A stretch of DNA of 13,501 nt from an uncultured Kiloniellales bacterium. GTDB lineage: Bacteria > Pseudomonadota > Alphaproteobacteria > Kiloniellales > JAKSDN01. The position numbers and the translations under genes were made by a program. Below the pieces are notes generated by a model. The model searched no databases, was not told the origin of the DNA, and saw only the letters and a list, made by a program, of their open reading frames with translations. The stretch lies in contig CALJXB010000213.1 of assembly GCA_937974415.1 (NCBI GenBank), positions 1-13,501 on the forward strand. The letters run 5' to 3'. Position 1 is the stretch's first letter. Each line of letters starts with the position of its first letter. Below are positions 6,868-13,501 of this stretch, piece after piece.

Positions 6868-8475
6868 ATGGATCCGGTGTTCCTGGGCATCGCCTTCATT
6901 CTGGGTTTCACCGCCCGCCAGATCGGCCTGCCGCCCCTGGTCGGCTTCCTGGCGGCGGGCTTCGCACTCAACGGCCTCGGCTTCGAGGGCGGCCCCACGC
7001 TGGACCATTTCGCCGATCTCGGCGTCACCCTGCTGCTGTTCTCGATCGGCCTCAAGCTTAAGATCAAGTCCCTGCTGCAGCCCGAGGTCTGGGCCGGCGC
7101 GAGCCTCCACATGGTGGCGACCGTGGTGGTCTTCGGCCTGGTGATCTTCGCCCTCTCCCTCGCCGGCGTTCACCTCTTCGCCGAGCTCGACCTGGCGTCG
7201 AGCGCCCTGGTCGCCTTCGCGCTCAGCTTTTCGAGCACGGTCTTTGCCGTCAAGGCGCTGGAGGATAAGGGCGAGATGCAGTCTCTGCACGGCCGGGTCG
7301 CCATCGGCATCCTGATCATGCAGGACATCATCGCCGTGGTCTTCATCACCCTGTCCACCGGCAAGGTGCCGTCGCTCTGGGCTTTTGCGCTGTTCGGCCT
7401 GATCTTGGTGCGCCCCGTCCTGTTCATCATCATGAACCGCTGCGGCCATGGCGAGCTGATCCCCCTCTTCGGCTTGGTCGCGGCCTTGGTTCTGGGCGCC
7501 GAGGCCTTCGACCAGGTCGGCCTCAAGGCGGACTTGGGAGCGCTGATCCTGGGCATGATGCTGGCCGGCCACGCCCGGGCCGGCGAGATCTCGGACTCAC
7601 TCTTGAGCTTCAAGGACATCCTCCTGGTCGGCTTCTTCCTCAATATCGGGCTGTCGGGAAGCCTCAGCCTCGGGGCGGTCCTGATAGCGCTCTTCTTCGT
7701 CCTCGTGCTGCCCTTCAAGGTCGCCCTGTTCTTCGCCTTGCTGACCCGCTTCCGCCTGCGCGCCCGCAGCTCGGCGCTGGCCTCCTTCGGCCTGGCAACC
7801 TACAGCGAATTCGGCCTCATCGTCGGCGCCATCGGCGTGACCAACGGCTGGCTCGCGCCGGACTGGCTGGCGGTGGTCGCGGTCGCCCTGGCGGCCACCT
7901 TCGTGCTTGGCTCGCCCTTGAACGCCATGGCCCACGGCATCTACGCGCGCATCCACGACCGCCTGATCCCCTGGGAGAGCGCGACCCGTCACCCGGACGA
8001 CCAGCCGATCTCCGTGGGCGACGCCCGGATCGCCGTGTTCGGCATGGGCCGCATCGGCACCGGCACCTACGAGACCCTGCGCGCGCGCTTCGGCGACATC
8101 GTCGTCGGACTCGACAGCGATCCGGACAAGGTGGCGGCGCACCACGCGGCCGGGCGCAACGTGATCCTCGGCGACGCCACGGATTCCGATTTCTGGGAGC
8201 GGGTCCAGCCCGGCAAGATCCGCCTGGTCATGCTTACCTTGCCGGAGCTGAGCGCCAACCTGGACATGCTGGAGCGGCTGACGGACAGCCGGTACGACGG
8301 CCGCATCGCCGCGGTGGCGCGCTTTGCCGACGAAGTCGAGGCGCTCGACCGGGCCGGGGTGCATCTCGCCGTCGACAGCTTCACCGAGGCCGGCGCCGGC
8401 TTCGCCGACCACGTCTCCGAGCGCTTCGCCGTGGAGCTCTCCGAGCTGGCCGAGCTGGCAGCGCCCAAAGTCTGA
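6868..8475 (+). CDS. CPA2/Kef-type cation:proton antiporter with TrkA-N domain
   Basis: This is an integral membrane antiporter of the monovalent cation:proton antiporter-2 family, with a cytoplasmic regulatory domain. The start ATG follows GGAGCGGAGAGGAAACC. Residues about 1-370 form some 12 membrane segments, including the usual opening (LGFTARQIGLPPLVGFLAAG) and the LLLFSIGLKL block. Residues about 386-500 are a Rossmann-fold TrkA-N/KTN domain with GMGRIG at 392-397, then LDSDP as the acidic end of the second strand and ILGDATDSDFW. This makes binding of NAD(H) or another nucleotide likely. There is no C-terminal TrkA-C domain: the protein ends soon after, at 535 residues. It resembles YbaL/KefB-type proteins, but I would not assign kefB or kefC, since glutathione-gating residues cannot be judged here. 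The ion is probably K+ or Na+. It follows the ChaA-like gene on the same strand with 170 bases between, so it may have its own promoter. Confidence 0.9.
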   Translation: MDPVFLGIAFILGFTARQIGLPPLVGFLAAGFALNGLGFEGGPTLDHFADLGVTLLLFSIGLKLKIKSLLQPEVWAGASLHMVATVVVFGLVIFALSLAGVHLFAELDLASSALVAFALSFSSTVFAVKALEDKGEMQSLHGRVAIGILIMQDIIAVVFITLSTGKVPSLWAFALFGLILVRPVLFIIMNRCGHGELIPLFGLVAALVLGAEAFDQVGLKADLGALILGMMLAGHARAGEISDSLLSFKDILLVGFFLNIGLSGSLSLGAVLIALFFVLVLPFKVALFFALLTRFRLRARSSALASFGLATYSEFGLIVGAIGVTNGWLAPDWLAVVAVALAATFVLGSPLNAMAHGIYARIHDRLIPWESATRHPDDQPISVGDARIAVFGMGRIGTGTYETLRARFGDIVVGLDSDPDKVAAHHAAGRNVILGDATDSDFWERVQPGKIRLVMLTLPELSANLDMLERLTDSRYDGRIAAVARFADEVEALDRAGVHLAVDSFTEAGAGFADHVSERFAVELSELAELAAPKV

Positions 8476-8483
8476 TTCGCGGG

Positions 8484-8504
8484 AGGCGGCTCGCGCCGCC
8501 GCCT
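8484..8504. terminator. Candidate bidirectional hairpin between convergent genes
   Basis: AGGCGGC (8484-8490) pairs perfectly with GCCGCCT (8498-8504) around a 7-base loop. It fills the 36-base gap between the stop codons of the rightward antiporter and the leftward NIF3-insert-like gene. It would fold equally in either transcript. There is no T-run on either side, so intrinsic termination is only plausible. Confidence 0.45.
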
Positions 8505-8511
8505 GCGTCAC

Positions 8512-8970
8512 TCACCCCACGACGGCGCCGTGCAGTCGCTCGGCGTCCGGCCGGTTCCAATAGCGGTTCGGATTGTCCTTGTCGTCGAGGAACTTGGAGC
8601 GGCTGCCCCATACCTCTTCGACGCGGATCGTCGGCTCTTCGTTGACGTGAACCGAAAAAATCACATCGAAGGCTTTCCGGAGCAGCGCCGTATCGGGGGG
8701 AATCGAGAAGACGATCTGACAGGCGGGGGTCTGCTGGACAGTGCCTTCGGCGCCGGCGTGGGAACCATCCAACGCCCGGAATCGCTGAAAGCCGCATTCC
8801 TGGACGAACAGACAATTATCGTAAGGCCCCTGGTTGAGCGGCATCTCCCGACCCAGTGCCTCCATAACGGGGTCCACCCCGCCGGCCGGCGTGTCTACGG
8901 TGACGACCCATTCCCGCTCAAGGCGCGCAGGGGTCATGTCGAAGCCGTCAAGTTCGTGTTGAGCCGCCAT
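8512..8970 (-). CDS. Stand-alone NIF3-insert (YqfO/CutA-like, COG3323-type) domain protein
   Basis: The 152-residue product is probably cytoplasmic. From about residue 20 to 122 it follows the pattern of the PII/CutA-like domain that is inserted in NIF3/YqfO proteins and also occurs alone. It has a first strand (WVVTVDTP), VDPVMEAL (33-39), G-P-Y-D-N-C (48-53), the FRALDGS block (64-70), a glycine before the second half, a strand CQIVFSIPP (84-92), a helix (94-105), then H108 and NEEP (110-113) with IRVEEVW. The usual family blocks are GNYDxCxF, FRPLxG and HPYEEP. The tail (123-152) is extra and polar, with NPNRYWNRPDAERLHG. I chose the ATG at 8968-8970 (complement) because GGAGGA lies five bases upstream; a longer in-frame start at 8994 has none. 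The molecular role of this domain is not established; metal or nucleotide sensing has been suggested by its fold. It is convergent with the antiporter gene and downstream of, but separate from, the phosphate genes. Confidence 0.65.
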   Translation of the reverse strand: MAAQHELDGFDMTPARLEREWVVTVDTPAGGVDPVMEALGREMPLNQGPYDNCLFVQECGFQRFRALDGSHAGAEGTVQQTPACQIVFSIPPDTALLRKAFDVIFSVHVNEEPTIRVEEVWGSRSKFLDDKDNPNRYWNRPDAERLHGAVVG

Positions 8971-9019
8971 ATCCGTCCTCCAATGCGATAGCAAGCAGGC
9001 TCAATATGCCACTCCCCTG

Positions 9020-9037
9020 CTGACATCATCCTGTCAG
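9020..9037. promoter_or_regulatory. Inverted repeat CTGACA-N6-TGTCAG
   Basis: A perfect dyad (arms 9020-9025 and 9032-9037, 6-base centre) lies in the 116-base spacer between the end of the PiT gene and the start of the leftward NIF3-insert-like gene, about 50 bases upstream of its ATG. It could be an operator for that gene or a short hairpin that ends pit transcription. No T-run follows on the minus strand, which slightly favours an operator. The family of any binding protein cannot be told. Confidence 0.4.
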
Positions 9038-9086
9038 GAGAGAACTATTTGAAAGGCGCGCTCACGCACCATCGACGGCCAGCACC

Positions 9087-10352
9087 CTAGGTAAACATCC
9101 CCTTCAAGGTGAAGAACAGCAACGCGGCGAGCAATCCGCCGATCGGCAGGGTGATCACCCAGGAGACGAAAATGCTGCCGATGACGCGCAGGTCGAGCGC
9201 GGCGAAGCCCCGGGCGAGGCCCACGCCCATGACCGCGCCCACAGCGATATGAGTGGTCGAGACCGGCATGCCGGTGCGCGAGGCCAGGACCACCGTGGCC
9301 GCCGCCGACATGGTGGCGCAAAAGCCGCTGGAGGGCGTCAGCTCGGTGATCCGCTTGCCGATGGTCTGCATGACCCGGTAGCCGTAAGTCGCCAGGCCGA
9401 GCACGATGCCGCCGCCGCCCAGCACCAAGACCCAGATCGGTAGCGCCGAGGTCTGCGTCACGTCGCCGCCGGACTTCACCAGGGCCAAGACCGCGGCCAG
9501 CGGGCCGATGCCGTTGGCCACGTCGTTTGAACCGTGGGCGAAGGCCATGGCGCAGGCGGTGAAGATCATCAGGGGTGTGAAGATTCGCTCCACGTTGGTG
9601 AACTGAAAGTCCCGGTCGGCCGCGGGATCGATCTTGACCCGCCGCACCAGGATGCGGCCGATGAAAGCAATGGCGAGGCCGATCAAAGCCGCGAGCAGGA
9701 AGCTCACGGGAATGCTGAGATCCAGGTTCAGGTGCTTCAGGCCCTTGAAGAGGGTTACCAGGGCCATCACGAAGCCGACCAGGAAGGCGTAGGCGGGCGC
9801 CCACTTGATCGCACTCTCGAGCGGGTTATCCGACCTGATAATCAATCGCTGGACGGAGACGACCAGGAAGAAGGCGATGACGCCGCCCAGCAACGGCGAG
9901 ACAACCCAGCTCGCCGCGATCTGGCCGATCTTGCCCCAGTTGACCGCTTGAAAGCCGATCCCGGCGATTCCGAATCCGACCAGCGCGCCGACGATCGAGT
10001 GGGTCGTCGAGACCGGCCAGCCCTTCAACGAAGCCACCATCAGCCAAATGGCGGCCGCCAACAGCGCGGCCAACATGCCGAACACGAGGATCTCGGGCTG
10101 GTCGGCGATCGGCCCGGCATCGATGATGCCTTTACGAATCGTCTTGGTCACATGGCCGCCGGCAAACGCCGCACCGAGGAACTCGAAAATGGCGGCGATG
10201 ATAATGGCGGTCCTGACGGTGATGGCGCCGGAGCCGACCGAAGTGCCGAGCGCATTGGCAACGTCGTTGGCGCCGATGCCCCAGGTCATGAAGAGGCCGA
10301 AAATCACCGCGATCGCGATGAAAGTCGTCCCATGCGCGGCAATAACGTCCAT
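9087..10352 (-). CDS. pit: PiT-family inorganic phosphate transporter
   Basis: PiT proteins import phosphate, in bacteria usually as a metal-phosphate complex with proton symport, with low affinity and constitutive use. The 421-residue product has about ten membrane helices and both copies of the duplicated signature. These are GANDVANALGT (27-37) with GWPVSTTHSIVGA (111-123), and GSNDVANGIGP (274-284) with GMPVSTTHIAVGA (361-373). A short charged cytoplasmic stretch (about 235-256) separates the halves. The start ATG is 37 bases after the stop of the DUF47 gene on the same strand, and a GGAG lies rather far upstream, so translation probably relies on co-transcription. The DUF47-PiT arrangement is the known orfA-pit layout of alphaproteobacteria. 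PiT versus sodium-dependent relatives cannot be separated with certainty, but length and context fit bacterial Pit. Confidence 0.95.
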   Translation of the reverse strand: MDVIAAHGTTFIAIAVIFGLFMTWGIGANDVANALGTSVGSGAITVRTAIIIAAIFEFLGAAFAGGHVTKTIRKGIIDAGPIADQPEILVFGMLAALLAAAIWLMVASLKGWPVSTTHSIVGALVGFGIAGIGFQAVNWGKIGQIAASWVVSPLLGGVIAFFLVVSVQRLIIRSDNPLESAIKWAPAYAFLVGFVMALVTLFKGLKHLNLDLSIPVSFLLAALIGLAIAFIGRILVRRVKIDPAADRDFQFTNVERIFTPLMIFTACAMAFAHGSNDVANGIGPLAAVLALVKSGGDVTQTSALPIWVLVLGGGGIVLGLATYGYRVMQTIGKRITELTPSSGFCATMSAAATVVLASRTGMPVSTTHIAVGAVMGVGLARGFAALDLRVIGSIFVSWVITLPIGGLLAALLFFTLKGMFT

Positions 10353-10389
10353 CGCTCGGATGCGCTCCAGCCGTATTCCGGGACTTTCG

Positions 10390-11070
10390 CTAGCGCGCGA
10401 TCAGCAGGCGCAAGCGGTTACCGACCTTTTCGGAGTAGTTCGCCAGGTCACCGATCCAGCGAATCAGGCGGTGCCAAACCATGAGCGAAACCGGATCGAT
10501 CTCGCCCTCGTGGGCGAACAGTTCGGTTAGCAGGTGTATCGCCTTGTGGTCCGTATCGGTCTCGATTCGGTTCAGCTCGTCGATCATGGCAAGGACGATT
10601 TCGGACTCGGGGCCGCGAAAGCCGGTCTCCACCAGTTCGTCCAGCTGCTCCATGATGCGGGCCATCTGATGGCACGCCTCGAGGCAGCGGACCGTCAGAT
10701 CCATGAGCGGGTCGCGGATCGACTCCAGCACCTTGGGCTGGCGCACCATGAGGGCCCCGGCGATATCCTGCGCCGTGTCGGCGATCGAATCCTGCAGGTC
10801 GAGGATCTCGAGGATGTCGCGGCGGTCGACCGGCATGAACAGGGTCTTGGGTAGGTGCGAGCGCAGTTCGTTCTTGATCTCGTCGGCCTTGTTCTCGAGG
10901 GCGAAGATCTCGTCCCGAATCTCGCCGATCTTCTTTTCGTCGCCTTCGCAGAGTGCGGCGAACAGGCCGGGCACCTGGTCGGCGCAGCTCACAACGACCC
11001 TCATGTGCTCCTGCAAAGGCCGGAAGGGCGTCTGGCCGAACAGCTTGAACAGCGGGTTTGTCGTCGCCAT
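10390..11070 (-). CDS. DUF47 (PhoU-like) phosphate transport accessory protein
   Basis: DUF47 proteins are all-helical, PhoU-like cytoplasmic partners encoded next to PiT transporters and are thought to modulate them. The 226-residue product opens MATTNPLFKLFGQTPFRPLQEH and is helical throughout. It shows the family repeats of acidic helices: EIRDEIFALENKADEIKNELR (about 48-68), the PVDRRDILEILDLQDSIADTAQD block (about 77-99) and DHKAIHLLTELF with the late LIRWIGDLANYSEKVGNRLRLLI. E/D-rich E-x-x-A-D/D-x-x-D patterns match the metal-binding faces of PhoU-like bundles. I chose the ATG at 11068-11070 (complement), with AGGA upstream and the family-typical first residues. The longer frame would add 29 residues that cover the promoter region. 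The gene leads the operon and the PiT gene follows after 37 bases. Confidence 0.92.
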   Translation of the reverse strand: MATTNPLFKLFGQTPFRPLQEHMRVVVSCADQVPGLFAALCEGDEKKIGEIRDEIFALENKADEIKNELRSHLPKTLFMPVDRRDILEILDLQDSIADTAQDIAGALMVRQPKVLESIRDPLMDLTVRCLEACHQMARIMEQLDELVETGFRGPESEIVLAMIDELNRIETDTDHKAIHLLTELFAHEGEIDPVSLMVWHRLIRWIGDLANYSEKVGNRLRLLIAR

Positions 11071-11120
11071 GGGCGGTGTCCTGGTGATGGGCGGATCCGA
11101 AGCCCGGACGGGCCCCAAAT

Positions 11121-11157
11121 GTGACGGCTTTGTAACAAGGGTACTGCCGGGTGACAA
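11121..11157 (-). promoter_or_regulatory. Sigma70-type promoter overlapped by a PHO-box-like site, driving DUF47-pit
   Basis: Read on the minus strand, TTGTCA (complement of 11152-11157) and TACAAA (complement of 11129-11134) are separated by exactly 17 bases. They match the -35 and -10 consensus at 5/6 and 4/6. This predicts a start near 11122 and a leader of about 52 bases. An 18-base PHO-box-like site, TTGTTACAAAGCCGTCAC (complement of 11121-11138), covers the -10 and start. It has two 7-base half-sites 11 bases apart and matches the enterobacterial consensus at about 13 of 18 positions. A third TTGTCAC coincides with the -35. PhoB binding here would block polymerase rather than recruit it. 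Confidence 0.55.
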
Positions 11158-11178
11158 ACGGAACCGTCACGCGTCCGG

Positions 11179-11198
11179 TCCAAATACGGTCCGGCGCA
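11179..11198 (-). terminator. Weak candidate hairpin after the PEPC gene
   Basis: On the minus strand, about 30 bases after the ppc stop, CCGGACC and GGACCGG flank a GTATTT loop. Four outer and two inner pairs can form around one A-A mismatch. There is no T-run. It is the only visible candidate to separate ppc transcription from the DUF47-pit promoter that follows. Confidence 0.3.
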
Positions 11199-11224
11199 GG
11201 AGAAAGCGTCGAGGCGCGCGCCCG

Positions 11225-13501
11225 CTAACCGGTCCAGCCGAGGCCGGCGGCGACGCAGTTGATGGAGAGCAGAAGGGGCACCAGGTCGCCCTTGCGGACT
11301 CCGCCCGCGCCCTTGGCCTCGCGGGTGCGCCGGATCAGGCGCACCTGTTCGCGCCCGACCTGGTCGAGCACCGGCAGGCGCCGCGCCATGCGGTCGAGAA
11401 AGTTGGGAAAGCGGGCGCCGAGCCGCTCTTCCCCGGTAATGCGCAGCAGATTGGCGCAAGCGCGCTCGTACTCGCTCTGGACCAGGGCGAAGATCTCGTC
11501 GCGCAGGTCCGCCTCCGGCACCAGCTCGGCGTAGCCCCAGGCGATGTCGAGGTCGACCAACAGCAGGGTCTTTTCCATCTCATCGACGATCAGCCGGAAC
11601 ATCGGGAAGCTCTCGAACATGTCCTTGAGCAGCGCCTCGCCGGCCGCCCCGCGCACTTCCAGGAAGCTCTCCAGGGCGCTGCCGGCGCCGAACCAGCCGG
11701 TGATCAGGTGGCGGTTCTGGCTCCAGCCGAAGACCCAGGGAATGGCTCGCAGGTCGGCGAGGCTGGCGGCCCCGAAGCGGCGCGCCGGCCGCGAGCCGAT
11801 CTTGAGCCGCACCAGCTCCTCCACCGGGCTCGCCGCCTGATAGTAGTCGACCAGCCCGGGGTGTTCGGCGAGGCGCCGGTAGGCGGCGTAGGACATGCCG
11901 GCGAGCGCCTCCATGGCCTCGTCGAAATCCGGGTTGCGCGGCTGGCCGCCGCCAGCGCCGCGGTCCTCGGTCAGGAGGCTGTGCTCCAGCACGCTAGCGG
12001 CAATCAACTCGAGCTGGAACCGCGCGGTTCCCCGGTTGGCGTACTTGGAGGAGACCACCTCGCCCTGCTCTGTGAGCCGCAGGCGGCCGCGCACCGAGCC
12101 CGGCGGCTGGGCTGCCACCGCCCGGCCGGCCGGCACGCCGCCGCGGCTGACCGAGCCGCCGCGGCCGTGGAAGAAGGAGACCGGGATGCCGGTCGTCTCG
12201 TGCAGCCGGGCCAGTTTCACCTGGGCTTTGGCGAGCTCCCAGTTGGAGCAGAGGAAACCGCCGTCCTTGTTGGAATCGGAATAGCCGATCATGACTTCCT
12301 GGATGCCGCCCTGGCGTCTCAGGCTGCGCCGCACCACGGGCACGCCGTGCAGCGCCTTGAGGATCGCCGGCGCCTGGCGCAGGTCCTCGATGGTCTCGAA
12401 CAGCGGCACCACGGAAAGGGTGCAGCTCTCGGTCCCCTCGGTATCGGAGAACAGGCCGCCCCACTTGGCCAGCAGATAGATGCCCAGCACGTCGGCGGCA
12501 GACTCGGTCATGCTGAGGACGAAGGCACCCACGGCGTCCCGGTCGAGCCAGCTGCGCGCCTCCGCCGCCATGCGGAAAAGGCCGAAGGCCTCGGCGGCCT
12601 CCGGCGGCAGCTCCTCGAACTCCGGCAGTCGGTCGAGAGGCCGCGCCAGCTCCGCCAGCAGCCAGTCCCGCCAGGCTTGCGAACGCGCGTCCGGCGGGTC
12701 GCCGCCATGGCCGAGGCGCCAAATCGCCTGCAGGGTCCGGTTGGTCACCGCCGTGTTCTGCCGCAGATCGAGGCTCACCGTACGGAAGCCGAAGGCCTCC
12801 ACCATCGACCGCAGGGGCCGGACGTGGGCCCGGGCGAGCGCCGCGCAGCCCGAGGCGGTGAGCGCCTGCTCGAGCTCCTTCAAGTCCGCAACGAAAGCTT
12901 CGGCGCCGCGGTAGCCCGAGCCCGTGGCCGCCTCGCCGAACTCCGCCGCCGTGATGGTGGCATCGAGCCGGCGGCCCATGCAGACCAAGAACTGCCGGAA
13001 CACCTCGCCCGGATTGCGGGACGAAATTTCCGTACCCGTGCCGCTGTCGTCCAGCCGCTGGGCCAAGACCTTGAGGAAGGCCTTGGGCACGGCGACGCCA
13101 TGGGCGGCGATGCTCAGGGTCCGCACCAGACGGTCCAGACTGTCCCGATAGCAGCCGAGCGCGGTCAGGCGGCAACGGGCCAAAGTCTCGCGCGTCACCT
13201 CGTTGGTGACGAAGGGGTTGCCGTCCCGGTCGCCGCCGATCCACGACCCGAACTGGAGGAAGGCCGGCACTTCGATGCCGTCTTCCGGGTAATGGCGCTT
13301 GAGGGCCAGCTCCAGTTTGTCGTAGAGCTCGGGCACCCGCTCGAAAAGGGTCTCCTGAAAGAAATGGAGTCCCCAGGCCACCTCCTGCTCCACCTTGGGC
13401 CGCTCCAGGCGGATTTCGCCGGTCAGCCACAGCAGGTCGATCTCGTTGCCCAGGTCCTGGATCAGGGCCTGGCGCTCGCGCGGCGTCCAACGGTCGGACT
13501 C
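11225..13501 (-). CDS. ppc: Phosphoenolpyruvate carboxylase, C-terminal 758 residues (5' end outside window)
   Basis: PEPC adds bicarbonate to PEP to give oxaloacetate, replenishing the TCA cycle. The frame is open to the right edge, so the start and the N-terminal part, including the HPTE histidine motif, lie outside. Visible blocks match the family: QFGSWIGGDRDGNPFVT near the front, IQEVMIGYSDSNKDGG (around 12255-12300), FHGRGGSVSRGG (around 12138-12173), TEQGEVVSSKYAN, IGSRPARR, LRAIPWVFGWSQNRH and a PLLLSINCVAAGL end. The catalytic His and Arg of FHGRGG are present. The family's usual C-terminus, AAGMRNTG, is here AAGLGWTG, and the usual E-M-V-F-A-K region reads E-K-T-L-L-L. These are the two places that supply aspartate-inhibitor ligands in the E. 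coli enzyme (see findings). No frameshift was seen. The gene precedes DUF47-pit on the same strand with 154 bases between and is probably a separate transcription unit. Confidence 0.95.
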   Translation of the reverse strand, partial: ESDRWTPRERQALIQDLGNEIDLLWLTGEIRLERPKVEQEVAWGLHFFQETLFERVPELYDKLELALKRHYPEDGIEVPAFLQFGSWIGGDRDGNPFVTNEVTRETLARCRLTALGCYRDSLDRLVRTLSIAAHGVAVPKAFLKVLAQRLDDSGTGTEISSRNPGEVFRQFLVCMGRRLDATITAAEFGEAATGSGYRGAEAFVADLKELEQALTASGCAALARAHVRPLRSMVEAFGFRTVSLDLRQNTAVTNRTLQAIWRLGHGGDPPDARSQAWRDWLLAELARPLDRLPEFEELPPEAAEAFGLFRMAAEARSWLDRDAVGAFVLSMTESAADVLGIYLLAKWGGLFSDTEGTESCTLSVVPLFETIEDLRQAPAILKALHGVPVVRRSLRRQGGIQEVMIGYSDSNKDGGFLCSNWELAKAQVKLARLHETTGIPVSFFHGRGGSVSRGGVPAGRAVAAQPPGSVRGRLRLTEQGEVVSSKYANRGTARFQLELIAASVLEHSLLTEDRGAGGGQPRNPDFDEAMEALAGMSYAAYRRLAEHPGLVDYYQAASPVEELVRLKIGSRPARRFGAASLADLRAIPWVFGWSQNRHLITGWFGAGSALESFLEVRGAAGEALLKDMFESFPMFRLIVDEMEKTLLLVDLDIAWGYAELVPEADLRDEIFALVQSEYERACANLLRITGEERLGARFPNFLDRMARRLPVLDQVGREQVRLIRRTREAKGAGGVRKGDLVPLLLSINCVAAGLGWTG

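Noticed and set aside
11070..11225. ppc, DUF47 and pit as one operon
   Set aside because: A 154-base gap with its own good promoter upstream of DUF47 makes separate transcription more likely, although read-through cannot be excluded.

Overview
The window is GC-rich (roughly 60-65 % by eye) and reads as chromosomal DNA of an alphaproteobacterium, probably Rhodospirillales-like. The pointers are a napEDABC periplasmic nitrate reductase operon without napF/G/H, a DUF47-PiT phosphate uptake pair, GC-ending codon use and Shine-Dalgarno-led starts. The taxonomic placement is inference. I see no rRNA, tRNA, insertion sequence or CRISPR array.

Layout. (1) 1-506, minus strand: a small unrecognised CxxC protein, then the start of a ThiS/MoaD-like beta-grasp gene that runs off the left edge. 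(2) 507-977: a non-coding divergent spacer with a 14-bp hairpin and a degenerate repeat. (3) 978-5055, plus strand: napE-napD-napA-napB-napC, a complete route from quinol (NapC) through the dihaem NapB to the Mo-bisMGD NapA, with NapD as the Tat chaperone. (4) 5056-5539: a spacer holding a second copy of the degenerate repeat in the same orientation. (5) 5540-8475, plus strand: two cation/proton antiporter-type genes, a ChaA-like Ca2+(Na+,K+)/H+ exchanger and a CPA2/Kef-type antiporter with a TrkA-N nucleotide-binding domain. (6) 8512-8970, minus strand: a small gene convergent with the antiporter, which I read as a divergent stand-alone member of the NIF3-insert (YqfO/CutA-like, COG3323-type) domain. 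(7) 9087-11070, minus strand: DUF47 regulator plus PiT phosphate transporter, behind a good sigma70-type promoter overlapped by a PHO-box-like site. (8) 11225-13501, minus strand: the C-terminal four fifths of a phosphoenolpyruvate carboxylase whose start lies beyond the right edge.

How the genes work together. Nap reduces nitrate in the periplasm with electrons from the quinol pool. The antiporters next to it handle cytoplasmic cations and pH, and DUF47-PiT imports phosphate with protons or as a metal-phosphate complex. PEP carboxylase refills oxaloacetate. Apart from the two operons (nap and DUF47-pit) this is a mosaic of housekeeping and energy genes rather than an island. I found no convincing new multi-gene system. 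The points most worth a second look are the promoter architecture of DUF47-pit, the atypical PEPC C-terminus, the repeat pair flanking nap, the strong hairpin before napE and the stand-alone NIF3-insert protein.
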